Positions 12,101 to 22,553 of a DNA stretch of 64,000 nucleotides are shown piece after piece. A program made the position numbers and the translations under genes. Source of the DNA: Aaosphaeria pasadenensis (Eukaryota; Ascomycota; Dothideomycetes; Pleosporales); the NCBI GenBank assembly GCA_022813625.1, contig JAKLMB010000011.1, positions 1,054,001-1,118,000 of the forward strand. The letters are read 5' to 3'. Below the pieces are notes generated by a model, which was not told the origin of the DNA, ran no database searches, and saw nothing but the letters and a program-made list of their open reading frames with translations. How positions within the stretch are numbered: the first letter of the stretch is position 1; every line of letters begins with the position of its first letter.

Positions 12101-12701
12101 TGACGGCGACGAAGACGAAGGAACTACTCTAACGGAAGAAAAGCAGAGACATCTGGTTGGCGACCTTCTCGATGACTGGGACGAAGGGGAATCGATGCTA
12201 AAACAAGAGGACAAGTCCTCTAAACCAATCATCACACAGCATGATCAATCAACGAAGACTAGAAATCCCCAGGTCACGCCAGAGTCCTCGCCAGAGAGAA
12301 CACCAGAGGACAGAGGCTCTAGTATCTGGGAAGATGGCGAGAAATTCTGGACCTCAACTCCACCACAAAAGAGTCCTCCAAACTCCCCCAACAAGCCTCG
12401 AAACAACTACATCCCCCTGTCATCTTCCCCTCTCGCTACCCCAATCTATTCCTCGGCCAAGTCTAGGAAACGTGACTTCGAAGTCGCCAAAGACGATCCG
12501 CATTCCGGATGCGAGAACACCCAGGACATGATCGGAGATTCTCCGATGGATAGGAAGCTGGCTGGGACGAGGTACAGAAAGCGTAACGTGTTGGGCGTGA
12601 GCACACCAAATGTAAGGATACAGGTGCAACCACCTACGAGTGGGGCGACTACCGGTACGCCAGGTAGTTTGTATGATACGGACGGTTTTCTGAGAGCGTG
12701 A
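9114..12701 (+). CDS. Large Ser/Pro-rich single-pass membrane protein, function unknown
   Basis: An uninterrupted frame of 1195 residues. A hydrophobic segment at about residues 18-45 (AAILTGVGIVLLGLLIGLVV) is followed at once by a basic stretch (RAVRNHKRLLADL), the layout of a type III or signal-anchor protein with a cytosolic tail. The remaining 1100 residues are low-complexity and rich in Ser, Pro, Arg and Thr, with many SP/TP and RxxS sites expected to be phosphorylated, an acidic patch near residues 975-1030 and a conserved-looking end (GTPGSLYDTDGFLRA). I recognise no enzyme domain. Similar long disordered membrane-tethered proteins are common in filamentous ascomycetes. The ATG is preceded by GGAATCAAG, a reasonable start context. 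No introns are needed. Confidence 0.8.
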   Translation: MTVVHERAATTATGLSSTALAAILTGVGIVLLGLLIGLVVLLIRAVRNHKRLLADLEERGVVLAQAQATQEGSKRVSITKPRTVLRRNTILPFNKQTGWGSLPSVETINPVDQASKPAHYAPPKPASLSTKSGRLAWPFSPRRSSSKAIHLRKIRAPILSTVIESPKPSPLVPVLSGPQLGDRFLPSKGIGRPSSDQSLLQHHPAFRTHHQDGAADNDPSARPDLLRRSLTSNAVTKVESRVRPLRSNSVAEIPLSAKNENARRMYERRSHVRSASMCSQTSGKAPDVPMPPLPLGVARIKGESKQRSQLSRSPSRMSVSSFESGNSSILASQSSPILPRPDQIEMHKVTRREWRHSMIVGPRPSRDSVTLYGINQQSQSSIKSSSGHLSVGSPATVRRSRRDSRNTALTGSHSLQSVYHRSSNGLAVGGTSSPMYSPYATRCSSTPRRRSGTYVTSSGSPEERQPSALREVFANSGALKRQISQASTQASSTRSSNGNPFQWDPAPLAAAKPSALKGSPSARKGHRRKNCVRISLDPTILGPQSRSPSPSAMNDIQEESPNGTSLERSEIGLGFSSTRSLPRPPSTSIFAPDLKFTATSIRASLTPSSPSLSMASYDHGPIGTPRSGHQSPASPENTTHGKNRLSNGSMFSIPSFPSPCHGIGSMHTLTSPPPVFALSRPSDEYDHIGMDSPIIPSSPASLYLPASSERHLLYDPDPSGTTNTAHSGLSNPFSIESEQSSPTSKCVVDSHEGKSSDSPPCSPKTERSNPFLSSYHADETTYAAFGSSQMGVGTVDTIDPAVLTQDPFTALNSTPNAISTDMTSTTVPDRAITAPNSAKPMVEVMPEPTSSSETFSSYAEQTSNNWFLQGSDEHELVGNTTQVDVAPTSNHVQFFFENPSGDALIPPCSPRPGHRQLPAAGLNFADIPTLTPTPNGPRRSPPRPLRSSIQKLRRMNSDAGKDGAAKSGRGERRYLRLGREDSIAVPGEESWLDDLDDGDEDEGTTLTEEKQRHLVGDLLDDWDEGESMLKQEDKSSKPIITQHDQSTKTRNPQVTPESSPERTPEDRGSSIWEDGEKFWTSTPPQKSPPNSPNKPRNNYIPLSSSPLATPIYSSAKSRKRDFEVAKDDPHSGCENTQDMIGDSPMDRKLAGTRYRKRNVLGVSTPNVRIQVQPPTSGATTGTPGSLYDTDGFLRA

Positions 12702-13059
12702 AATTATTATTGCTCTTCCCCTATCGATAAGTAGGTAATGACTAGTTTTTAATCAATAATGTTATCATGAGATGGCCCGAACTTGTGAATGCAATTAGCG
12801 ATATATATTTAAATGCTGCGAGCTCTGCGCTGAGTTGAATTTCAATGATCTAAGACTTCGCTCAAGTATGAGCTTGTCCATTGACGGTGTCAAAAGTTGA
12901 CTATATGCTTGACTGCTCCGTGTTAGGCCATGCTCAAAGAAACAAAAAAGGACTTTGGCCATCATTGGTCGTTTGTTTAACATTAGTGCATTCTACCGCT
13001 CCTGATTTACAGTATCATACATCATTGGATAAACTACAAGTGAAAATCAGCGGCTAACG
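12702..13059. other. Intergenic region between convergent genes
   Basis: 358 nt of AT-rich 3' sequence shared by two converging genes. Nothing further is seen in it. Confidence 0.5.
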
Positions 13060-13961
13060 CTACGATTGAAATGTGAATCCCAATGGAGATAAGATCTTCT
13101 CTTGAGTCACTTTGTTAGCAACCTCTCCGCCGCGCTCAAGTGCAATTGCTCCGATTATAGCGTAAAGGGATGTGGCAAGGACAGCTTCCTGACCTGAACC
13201 TTGAAGGTTGTCCGCCTGTAGTCGTTAGCACAATCTCTGAGGCATGTGAATGTCAAAGAATGAACCTACCTTCCTTGGTTTCCAGCGAGTCACTTTATCT
13301 AGTCCATAGCGCTGCGCAATTTGAGCTAACCTAGACTTGTCCAAGACGCTGTCCTTCGCCTCTTGTGTAAGTCCAGGCAGGCCTTCCAACGCAACGTGTG
13401 TGTAAGGTTTCCGGCCGAAGTTGTCGGCTTCTGGAACCTTAGATGCCTGAGGCGAGCTCAAAAGTGCAAGTGATGTCTGCAACGAAACTATTCTTCGGCC
13501 TGAGCAGAAACATTAGCACATGAGGCATATCGTCTGAAGCCGTACAAATGCCTACCTAGGAATGCCAATCGGTCATTGAAACCCCTCCTTCCATGATCGA
13601 AGCTCTTGTGCGTCACTGCTAACCATTTGACCTCATCGCTCAAAACTTTATCTCCACCCGAGCCCAGCATTTTTGAGTACGCATCATCCAGCCGCCTGGG
13701 GTCCTCATTGACTTTGAAAACAGGTCCTTTCGGGAGCGGTCGGGTTCGGAACGGTGCCGTCATGCGCGCAGGAGTCTGCTGCCATCGCGGCCGGTCGGCA
13801 GACTCTGTGTCATATTCGGGAGTCCGCCTTGACGATGTGGTTGAAAATGTGCATGCGGAAGTTTCGATGAAGGGTCTTCGAAGCGGTTGGGTAGCGTGGG
13901 CGCAGCGAATCGTAGACGTTGAGGAGGTTATTATATTTCGTATCGACCTTTTCGAAGCCAT
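13060..13961 (-). CDS. MRPL15: Mitochondrial large-subunit ribosomal protein mL57 (MRPL15), RNase III-like
   Basis: Three exons, complement(join(13060..13215, 13270..13499, 13556..13961)), encode 263 residues; phases agree at both GT-AG introns. The N-terminus is a mitochondrial presequence (MASKRSIRNIITSSTSTIR, rich in Ser and Arg, no acidic residues). The body has the RNase III-fold pattern of fungal mL57: LSDEVKWLAVTHKSFDHGRRGFNDRLAFLGRRI, then the C-terminal LATSLYAIIGAIALERGG. The active-site acidic set of true RNase III is not kept, as expected for a structural ribosomal protein. The product should sit in the mitochondrial 54S subunit. It is divergent from RTT109, with only about 240 nt between the start codons. 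Confidence 0.85.
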
Positions 13962-14203
13962 TGGTGCGCAAACATGTGGTTATCCAGGATAACTCGACCG
14001 GTATGGGGAGGGGACAGAGAGATGGTGTGAATCGTTGAAGTTCTGTAATTGCACTTGGAGATGGAAAATGATCAGGGTTCTAGCTGATATCGGTTTAGCG
14101 CATTCTTGACGCGTCTAGCCCCAACCTTACGAAGAGGACTTACGACGAGCATCCTGCTTGAAGAGAGGGAGAAAGAGAGAGGTGAGGCTCTCAAAGTGTC
14201 ATT

Positions 14204-15976
14204 ATGGTCGAAATATCTAGGAATGAGTCTCTGCAGGAAGCACTCACTGCGGCGCTACCCAAAGGTGTCTCGTTCACCTTCTATCACTACTCGACACCTC
14301 CGACCAATTCGCCCGCACTCTTCAGTGCGCCGCCGCAACACAAGCCCGAACGAACCTACTGCGAGTCGCACTTTTTGGCTGCATCGATAACTCCAGCCAA
14401 ATCACAAACGGCCGTTCCTTCTGACGAGCTACTGGTACTTGCGATTGAAGTTCTGGTCTACTCAACGAAAGCCTTGACTACCATCTTTGTCTCGAAAGCC
14501 GACTCGACCGGCTATCTGACAGAGCTTAATCTTCCACGCTCGCAGGGGGCGTCACCTCCTAAGACAATATGCAGTACATTTGTTTCTTGGTTGGCACGGA
14601 GGAGACAGCGTCCGGGGAAGAAGTTGGTAGTTTCTCTATTCGCAAGAGCCCAGGATCAATATTTGTTCCCTGCCAGCATCGACAATCCACAGAAACATGT
14701 TTTGGACGACCGAGGCTTGATAAAGTGGTGGTGTAAGGTATTGAATCCGCTTTTAGCTGAATATGCGCCGGAAGAGGACGTTAAACCTCTCACGGAGCGG
14801 TTGAAGGATGTCAAGGACAAAGCTTCGAACAACGGGGGATTACGCACAGAAGAGCGTGCCACTTCGAAGGGATATCTCGTTATACCTGGATATGAAGAAC
14901 ACGAAACATTACGATATGTGTCTTCCCCATCAGATCGGAGCCCACAACGCCGGTGGGCAGCATCCCATCCTTTGCTACAAATCGCCCCTTATCCTGGCGC
15001 CCCGCCACGTTGTCTAGTACCTCATTTCCCCGATGATCCCAAATCCAGGTTCCTCGATGAATTGGATGAAGAGCTTCCGGATGCACGTGCAGAGGAGATG
15101 ACCCAACAAGGAGGAACACCAAGTCGGAGTAATGGCCAGTGGAAGAGCATAAAGAGCCTGGATCAGTTCTGGGAAACCATGGCTTACCGGCAAGAGTGCT
15201 CTTCGGGTCGCATAGTTGGGTTTATTTGGGTGGTTATCAAACAACCGAAGGACTCTCTCAAGGAAGAAGAGGGGGAGGATGGGGAGGAAGGTTCATCGCA
15301 ATCTCAGTCGCAGTACGATTCGAAACCGAGCTCCTTCTCGCAGCCTACAAACACAACGAGAGGAGAGCACACATCAAAGCCGAGGCGAAGGAAGACGAAT
15401 ACCAGCCACGGACCAATTCCACTTCTGATACCCAGAATCAAAACCAACAGCTCTGATCTGTCTTCTGCATCAATTGGATCTACAGGGGCCTCAAAGATTC
15501 CACCAGAGTCAACGGCTCACTTCACCTGGCCCGCAAATACTCGAGGAACCATCTTATTCTCCGCTACATCATATAATCGAGCGCATGAAATAATGTTACA
15601 ACAGAATTTCGCGACACGAACTGCTGCAGCGAGAAGCACTAAAAGGTGGAAAGATGAGGTTGCCGTTCTGGGAGGAGTCGATAAGTGGGGATGGGAAGTT
15701 ATTGGACAGCACGAAGTCCAGACTCAAGCTTCAAGTACTGAGGGTGCAGCTCCAACAATGATCTTGGGAGTCAGGAAAAAGAGAAAGCCTGAGCCAACGA
15801 CGGAAGAGCCGAGTGTGCATGCAAACACGAACAGCGTACAGCATCTTGGGGAGGGTCTTGTCAGGAAGAAGCCAAAGGTTGGGGACGTGACCTCGTCCAC
15901 TGAAAGCACAAATAGTGGTGCAAATGATATCAATGTGCTGAGTGCGGGATTGGTTCGCAAGAAACCAAAGCAGTAG
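14204..15976 (+). CDS. RTT109: Histone acetyltransferase RTT109 (KAT11 family)
   Basis: A single-exon frame of 590 residues. The N-terminal two thirds match the fungal Rtt109/p300-like fold: LPKGVSFTFYHYSTPP near the start, YCESHFLAASI, the helix LLVLAIEVLVYSTKALTTIFVSKADSTGY, and the highly typical LDDRGLIKWWCKVLNPLL near residue 180. The family acetylates newly made histone H3 on K56 (and K9/K27) together with Vps75 or Asf1, supporting replication-coupled nucleosome assembly and DNA damage tolerance in the nucleus. The C-terminal part is a Ser- and Lys-rich low-complexity tail with two near copies of GLVRKKPK (around 555 and the very end), a plausible nuclear localisation or partner-binding element. 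The start is the first Met of the conserved frame. Confidence 0.9.
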   Translation: MVEISRNESLQEALTAALPKGVSFTFYHYSTPPTNSPALFSAPPQHKPERTYCESHFLAASITPAKSQTAVPSDELLVLAIEVLVYSTKALTTIFVSKADSTGYLTELNLPRSQGASPPKTICSTFVSWLARRRQRPGKKLVVSLFARAQDQYLFPASIDNPQKHVLDDRGLIKWWCKVLNPLLAEYAPEEDVKPLTERLKDVKDKASNNGGLRTEERATSKGYLVIPGYEEHETLRYVSSPSDRSPQRRWAASHPLLQIAPYPGAPPRCLVPHFPDDPKSRFLDELDEELPDARAEEMTQQGGTPSRSNGQWKSIKSLDQFWETMAYRQECSSGRIVGFIWVVIKQPKDSLKEEEGEDGEEGSSQSQSQYDSKPSSFSQPTNTTRGEHTSKPRRRKTNTSHGPIPLLIPRIKTNSSDLSSASIGSTGASKIPPESTAHFTWPANTRGTILFSATSYNRAHEIMLQQNFATRTAAARSTKRWKDEVAVLGGVDKWGWEVIGQHEVQTQASSTEGAAPTMILGVRKKRKPEPTTEEPSVHANTNSVQHLGEGLVRKKPKVGDVTSSTESTNSGANDINVLSAGLVRKKPKQ

Positions 15977-16480
15977 GACGAGGAGAGAGCTTTGGGTCAC
16001 ATTATGTTTGCATTTTCGGTGTTTGATTTTTGGTCATTGCATATCTTGCAAGATCAGCATGGACTGGATAGCGATCTAGCATTTCGCCCACAGAGGGTAT
16101 GGAGTTGGTTATGGGGAATGGGGATTTAGACGTTATTTTTGCTCTTCCGAGTACTCCGTACCTACTTGCGCTATTATTAGGTCGAGCAACAGAGTGCAAG
16201 GCTCGCACAGGTGGATTACCAGACAATTGGGACGCACAAAGTTTGAAGAATCTATTAATTCAACGATTACCCTGTTACAAGCATTTTTAGGATTTTCTCA
16301 GAGTTGCTACGTAACTGTCAATTCTTTAATTTAGTCATCTCCGCGAAGCTGACCGCCGCTCCGACCACTAGGGTAGGGTAACCAACTTTAAAGCTTATTC
16401 CTCGTCCATGCCACGCACTCTTCCCCCACGCCTACGGAATACATTCCTTTCCCCTCCAACCTTTTCTTCTACAACCGCGC
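15977..16480. other. Intergenic region upstream of ceramide glucosyltransferase
   Basis: 504 nt of RTT109 3' sequence and promoter, with TACTCCGTA at 16152-16160 and a C/T-rich leader just before the ATG at 16481. No gene seen. Confidence 0.5.
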
Positions 16481-18205
16481 ATGCGTCGCGTACCGCTTCA
16501 CGGCACTGAGTCTCGCGATGGCTCGATGCACACCGTCATCAGTCTCATATGTCTGATATGGTTCATCGTCGTCTGGTTAGTGTGCGCTATTGGTGTAATT
16601 CAATTGTGCGTTTGTAACAAGACACAACAAAACTGGTGCCAGTCGTGGATGATATCTGACTATTGATTTCACAGATTCCGATACTACTCTCGCAAACCTG
16701 CACCGGCAGTTTGCCTCACAGACCTCAAGGAAGATGACGTACCACATGTCACCATCATCCGACCGGTGAAGGGTTTAGAACCTAGACTGTACGAGTGCCT
16801 CGCAGCGACATTTCGAACAACATACCCGAAGAGCAAGCTCACTATCAGCTTCTGCATATCTTCTCGCAGTGATCCTGCCCTACCGATCCTTCTGCAGCTG
16901 CTCCACGATTTCCCCGAGTTCGATGCACGACTCTACGTGGAGGATGAGGACCCCCTTCTACGTGACGACAGCGAGGCGCTAGGGCCGAATCCCAAGATAC
17001 GGAACATGAGTCGCGCGTATAAAGAAGCCAAAGGTGATATTGTGTGGATACTAGATTGTAATGTCTGGGTGGGAAAGGGGGTCTGTGGCCGTCTGGTTGA
17101 TTTACTTTGCGGATTTGGGAAGGACATCCTGTACAAATTCGTGCACCAGACGCCCCTCACCATAGACTTGGACGGCCAGGATATGTCCTCCGAGGATAGG
17201 AATCAGCTTTTGGGCGGCCATCAGAGTACCACCGTGGATCTGGCGGCCAGCACTAGTTCAGACCCACGAAACCATGCCCGGGGGCGATTTAGGAAGCTGA
17301 TGCAGAGGGGCGGCGGACGTTTGGACGAAGCATTCATGTCAAGTGCACATGCGAAATTCTACAACGCGATCAACACCGTTTTGGTGGCCCCCTGTGTCAT
17401 GGGAAAGAGCACAATGTTCCGTCGCTCACACCTTAATTACGCGACTCGAGGCACACCAGGCCGATCTCCGGGATTAGACGTCTTCTCAGATAACATATGT
17501 GAAGATCACCTTATTGGCGACGCTCTCTGGAAGAAGCCTCAGCCATTCGAGGAGCGTGGATACCAGCCAGCACCAGGAGAACACATCGGAAGGTGGGGCA
17601 AGCATGGGATGCTATTCGGAGACTTCTGCTTTCAACCCATGTCCCACACTTCTGTCTTCGCAACAATCGATCGAAGGGTCCGATGGCTGCGTGTTCGCAA
17701 GTTCACGGTCACAGCCGCCACATTCGTAGAACCCGGCACAGAGGCTATAGTTTGTAGCTTGTTCGGCGCGTATGCTCTGACTTCTCTCGCGATCTTTCCG
17801 GAAAACTTGGTCTCCCAGACTTGGTCTGCATTTGCTGTAGTCTGGCTTCTGAGCATGACGGCATGGTGTCTTGTCGACTATATTCAGTATCTTTTGCTTC
17901 ATAGCACCAAGACCATAGAAGTGGATGAGCACACCCCCGATTTCATATTGCCTCAGCGCTTAAACGCTCCCGTATCAACCTCTACATCTAAGACGCCGTT
18001 ATTGAATACGGAGTATCGCACTCCTAGCCTGCTAGATGGGCGGAGAAGAACGTTTAGGCAATGGTGGTTTGCTTGGTTTGGACGAGAGCTGAGCGCGTTT
18101 CCCATTTGGACCTGGGCATTCTGGGGCGGCGTTACTGTAGAATGGAGAGGCAGGAAATTTTGGGTTGGATTGGACATGAAGGTTCATGAGATACAACCAA
18201 AATGA
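16481..18205 (+). CDS. Ceramide glucosyltransferase (GT21)
   Basis: Two exons, join(16481..16605, 16675..18205), encode 551 residues. An N-terminal membrane helix (about 17-42) precedes a GT-A fold catalytic domain: HVTIIRPVKGLEP, SFCISSRSDPA, the D2 motif ILDCNVWV (Asp near residue 169), D3 in NICEDHLIGD (about 318) and the (Q/R)xxRW motif as RRVRW (375-379). Two or three C-terminal hydrophobic segments follow, as in UDP-glucose:ceramide glucosyltransferase. The enzyme makes glucosylceramide in the Golgi/ER from UDP-glucose, a membrane lipid tied to hyphal growth and to sensitivity to plant defensins. A 40-residue insert rich in Ser, Asp and Gly between D2 and D3 is common in filamentous fungi. 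The intron is 69 nt, GT-AG. Confidence 0.92.
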
Positions 18206-19954
18206 TTAAAGACACAGCACGGGTGGTGGCGAGAGAATGACTCTACACCCGGAAATGACGAAGCGAAAACAGAGGAATTACATGAGTAAATAGAATCAAA
18301 TGCATATATTCGTGAAGGCAGCTTCCTCCTCCTTTCTTCTGACCAAGAAAGGTGGCTAACCTGCACGTAAATTGGAAAGCCGCGCACCAGATTGATTCGG
18401 GGTGCCGAGTATCATACCAAGATCTTGACTGCCCCATCGCTTCGGCCTTTGGAGACACGGACATGTGCTCCTGTGTCTGATACTGCCAAAGCCTCATATA
18501 TGATACTACGACTCGGCGGCTTGTGAGTGTCAATGGCTCTGTGGTACAATCCGTCTGCAGATTACTGCTCAAGGTGGTTAACGATTGAGCCGTAAAGTAC
18601 AATCGTCGCACTTACTATGTAACTCGATGTTCAAAGTCGAGTAAATGTACAAGTAATTTAGTGCCCGGGTAAGAATAGCGCATCAAGCCCAGTCGGTAGT
18701 GTCCTCTGCCAGCCAGGTCCACCAGCCAAATTAGGATATACACAGTTCAAGTATATTGGCGTCATAGACCAGAGCCTCTAATTCCATTCGCTCCTGATCT
18801 CTCGTGGCGATTATTATTGACCAAGATTCCTGATTTAATCGCTTGTTTCATGTTTTTTCCCGCATCAATCAAGGCTAGGGGGGGAGATAGATCTCTCTCG
18901 GCCAAGCGTCACCGCTCTGGCTCTTCCGCTGGCGCTGCAGCGATGGCCCGCTGTATGCAACTGGTTGGACCTGGATGGCAATCCAATGGCTACTACCTAC
19001 GGGCAGTGTCCGCAGCGGAAAGCTAGACGCGCAATCAAAAGTCTCATGTACAGGTCCGGAGTCCCAATCATCTGTTGACTACCCCTTACCAAGCCATCTC
19101 AAGCCTGGGCGACGAGCATCCACATCTCCCAACCCGGGAGTCAATCAACTGACAAGACGCTAAAGAGATTTTGTTATTCCGGAACCTCCGTGCCCCTTGT
19201 ACCTCTGCATTGAATAAGCAGTATTACCATACGAATTAAAACCCTTTCGGATGGCATCGATGGTATCCTGATCGAAATTGACGATATCTTGATCGATATC
19301 GATAATTTTCTGCTCAAATATCGGCAATAGTCAATCAGATCCATCCGGCGGTATCCATGTTTCTATATCGACGCGTCGGAAGGCGATTGAAGCGTTCTGG
19401 AGCGGATCCTATGGCAAATGTACCGAGTCATTAGCATAGGCCTGTAGATATAGCAATTTTCAGCTTCTTTTCCATATCAAACAGGATAACAAGAAGGCGG
19501 CGGCAACGTTGTAGGTCAATGTTTGTGAGGTAGTTGGAGGAGGAAGGTGGAAAGAGAATGGCGAGGGAGGTACTACATCATTGTTAGCGCTGTTTTCTAA
19601 CAAAGGCTAGTATCGAGGTGGTTAGACATTGGTGTATCGATACAATTCGGTACATTTTGAAAAAACCACTATTTACCATCCTGCCATTGATTGATTCTCA
19701 GCATCCAAGCAACACCAAACATGTCGAGAGTATTGGCATTGTCTTGCGAGTTCCACTTTGGAACCTTTCGAAATACCAAGAGGATGGAGCTCCTTTCTCA
19801 AATACCTGCGTACCCAGGGCTCTGCTCCCTTCTGCAATGCTTTTGGGTTTGAACCTTTCCTCTACTCATCTTACCAGTCACTCGTTACAACTACTCGTTT
19901 CCGTATTCTTCTTATAATTCTTCTAATTTCAATTGTTTCCTACCGTCTCTAGAA
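18206..19954. other. Intergenic region, about 1.75 kb, upstream of the GH72 gene
   Basis: Contains an AT-rich stretch with an imperfect 20-nt tandem duplication at 19269-19308 and a pyrimidine-rich leader before 19955. Several short frames exist on both strands but none carries a recognisable family or a splice-compatible extension. Confidence 0.5.
19269..19308. repeat. Imperfect 20-nt tandem repeat with ATCGATATCGAT palindrome
   Basis: Two adjacent copies begin TGATCGAAATTGACGATATC and TGATCGATATCGATAATTT; the second is itself palindromic. It lies about 650 nt upstream of the GH72 start and could be a regulator site or chance AT-rich sequence. Confidence 0.5.
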
Positions 19955-21361
19955 ATGAAGTCATTTGCCGTGCTCTCCGCGTTGGGGGCAATTGTCCCAG
20001 CACTTGCTGGACTTGTCCCTCGCCAGTCTGGAAAACTGCCTCCAGTTGAGGTCAGGGGAAACGCTTTCTTTGCAGGAAACGAACGCTTCTACGTTCGTGG
20101 AGTTGCCTACCAGCCAGGTAATTTTATCTCAACATTAGTTCTTCTGTGGTCGTAAAATCTAACGCATTAACCAGGTGGTGCCTCCGGTGCTAAGGACCCT
20201 CTCCTGGATCTTGATGGACTTAAACGCGACGTGGAAAACTTCAAGAAGCTTGGGATCAATACTGTTCGTATCTACACCATCGATAACTCCAAGAATCATG
20301 ATGCCGGTATGAAGATTCTTGACGACGCGGGTATTTACCTGGCCTTGGATGCGAACACTCCCGACTACTCGCTCAACCGCGCAAGCCTCCAGTCACTCCA
20401 CCAGTCCTACAACGACGAATATCTGCAGTCAGTGTTTGCAACTGTCGAGCAGTTTGGAAAGTACGACAACACCCTTCTTTACTTCTCCGGTAACGAAGTC
20501 ATCAATGCGAGGAACAACACCAACGCTGCTCCTTATATCAAGGCAGTGACCCGCGACATGAAGAGATTCATCAACAACCGTCTGGAGCGCAAGATTCCCG
20601 TTGGTTACTCCGCCGCCGATGTCGCCGAGAACATTGAGCAACAAGCCCTCTTCTTCAACTGTGGCACTGATGACGAGCGCTCTGATTTCTTCGCCTTCAA
20701 CGACTACTCTTGGTGCGATCCCTCTTCATTCAAACAGTCCGGTTGGGACCAGAAGGTCAAGACTTACGAGGACTACAACATCCCCCTCTTTCTTTCTGAG
20801 TTTGGATGCATCACCAATACTCGCGAGTGGGGTGAGATTGCTTCCTTGTACCACACCAACATGACCGGCGTCTACTCTGGAGGCCTCGCATACGAATACA
20901 CTGTCGAGCCCAACGGCTACGGTCTCGTCGAGCTCAAGAACGGAAAGATCACCCCCAACGAGGACTTCGATCGTCTCGTCGATGCATACAAGAAGACCAG
21001 CAACCCCCAGGGTGGCGGTGGCTTCAAGCAACGTGGTGAAAAGTCCCAGTGCCCTCCTGAGGACGACGAATGGGAGGTCAGCAGCAACCTTCTGCCTGCC
21101 ATTCCTCAGCGCGCTCTCCGCTTCATGGCCGAAGGTGCCGGTAAGGGTCCCGGTCTTGAGGGTACCTCGCATTTCGGAAAGGGCGTCTCCTCCACCACCG
21201 CTACTCCAGGATCTGGCCAGGCAACCCGCACTCCTACCGGTGGCGCTTCTGCTGAGAACAGCGAGGGACAACCAGGTGCTGCCGCTAACGTTGAGATTCC
21301 TCTCCGCTTCCTCGGCCTCCTCGCTGCGAGTATGCTCTTTGGCGCTGTACTTGTATTCTGA
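19955..21361 (+). CDS. GPI-anchored 1,3-beta-glucanosyltransferase (GH72, Gel/Gas family)
   Basis: Two exons, join(19955..20117, 20175..21361), encode 449 residues. A cleavable signal peptide (MKSFAVLSALGAIVPALAG) leads to the GH72 domain with both catalytic glutamates visible: the acid/base in YFSGNEVIN (Glu162) and the nucleophile in LFLSEFGC (Glu263). A Ser/Thr/Gly linker and a C-terminal hydrophobic tail (IPLRFLGLLAASMLFGAVLVF) give a GPI-attachment signal. There is no C-terminal cysteine-rich CBM43 module, so it belongs to the Gel group lacking it. The enzyme cuts and re-joins 1,3-beta-glucan in the wall, elongating side chains. Codon use is strongly C-biased at third positions, which fits high expression. 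The 57-nt intron is near the 5' end. Confidence 0.95.
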
Positions 21362-21662
21362 GCGGAATGAGCTTCGCGGATACATGAAAATGGAAGAATT
21401 TGTGAATAGCTGAATATCCCTCTTTTGGAAAATTTTGGAAGCCAACAACTCAAAATCCATCTTTTCCGCGTACATTTCTTGGAGTTTTTTTTTTTATCGT
21501 GTGACCTGTGCTGGTTATGGGTGGGCCAAATCTTCTGGCAATTTTAGATGTTGTGCCTCTGCATAAGGGCTTTTTTTACACAACACATTTCAATCGGCGT
21601 ATATAAGCGTGACACCTTTTTTTTTCTTCGCCTCTATGTCGCATCTTCTATTATCACTAGAA

Positions 21663-21740
21663 AAATAGCTTAATTGATGACCATTTACGGTTGGCGATTT
21701 ATACTTTGTGCTTCTGTGCCTTTCTCGTGGAGGATCTTGC
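21663..21740. repeat. Diverged direct repeat, copy A
   Basis: About 78 nt resembling 23789-23868 in the same orientation, including the exact core ACGGTTGGCGATT and a shared GATCTTGC end. Many differences inside the matched part are C/T or G/A changes. Probably an old transposon remnant. Confidence 0.6.
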
Positions 21741-22367
21741 TTCTTGACTATGCATATAATTTCCTTCCGTTGACCCATCAGAGGTGGATTCTAGCTTCAC
21801 GATTATCATTCGGGTAACAGTGGAGCCTATGCTGGGAATATATACAATCTCCTGCGCTAAATCATGGACATATTTCCAGGTAAGACTAAAGTATTGCTTC
21901 GATGTGCAGAATACTGCTTGTTTGCAACATTTGTTATGATAAATAGATTTTCTATGTGCTTAGCAGCACCAGTAAATCATTGTTTGATCTTTATTATATC
22001 AACTTTACGTGAGAATAGATTCGGGCATCATAGTAAAGAGTAGTAACACTTAACGAAAAGCAATGAGTTGCTGCACTTATCAAGATGAACAAAACATTAC
22101 GTTAGCACAGAAGTCAAGACTGTTTGGTATGAAAACATTGTTTTCACCCATTGAATAGCTCTACCTTCGATATAATTGCTTCAGATAGGAGGTAATGAGT
22201 ATTTTGATAATAGTGGCCTCTCTGAAGTGTTCTTCAGTCAAGTTAACCAATAGTATTAAGAAAGTGATATACCAAACAAGTGAAAGAGTATTATATTAGA
22301 AAGAGATACATGGGTTTAAGGATTGCAAGTACGCTTTGACTGAAACTTGTGGGGTAAATGGCGAATG

Positions 22368-22398
22368 TGCAAAAAGTGTTGATTTGTCACTTTTTGCA
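22368..22398. repeat. Perfect 11-bp inverted repeat (hairpin)
   Basis: TGCAAAAAGTG at 22368-22378 and its exact complement CACTTTTTGCA at 22388-22398, separated by 9 nt. It lies about 155-185 nt past the stop of the NmrA-like gene and could fold in its 3' UTR or act as a palindromic binding site. Confidence 0.75.
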
Positions 22399-22553
22399 TA
22401 TTTCTGGTTGGGAATGTTTGGGGCAGAACCGAACGGCCTCACTGTGATGATGTGAAGATTCTACCAAAGATATTCGATGAGAACTTTTGAAATAGCTGAT
22501 AAAACAGATAACCAAGTATTCAACTTCGTATATCAAAGGAACATTGGATTATA

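Larger units (their letters stand above)
21362..22553. other. AT-rich intergenic region, about 1.2 kb
   Basis: Low-GC sequence between convergent genes. It contains one copy of a diverged repeat (21663-21740) whose partner lies beyond the NmrA-like gene, and an 11-bp perfect inverted repeat at 22368-22398. No coding frame is credible. Confidence 0.55.
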
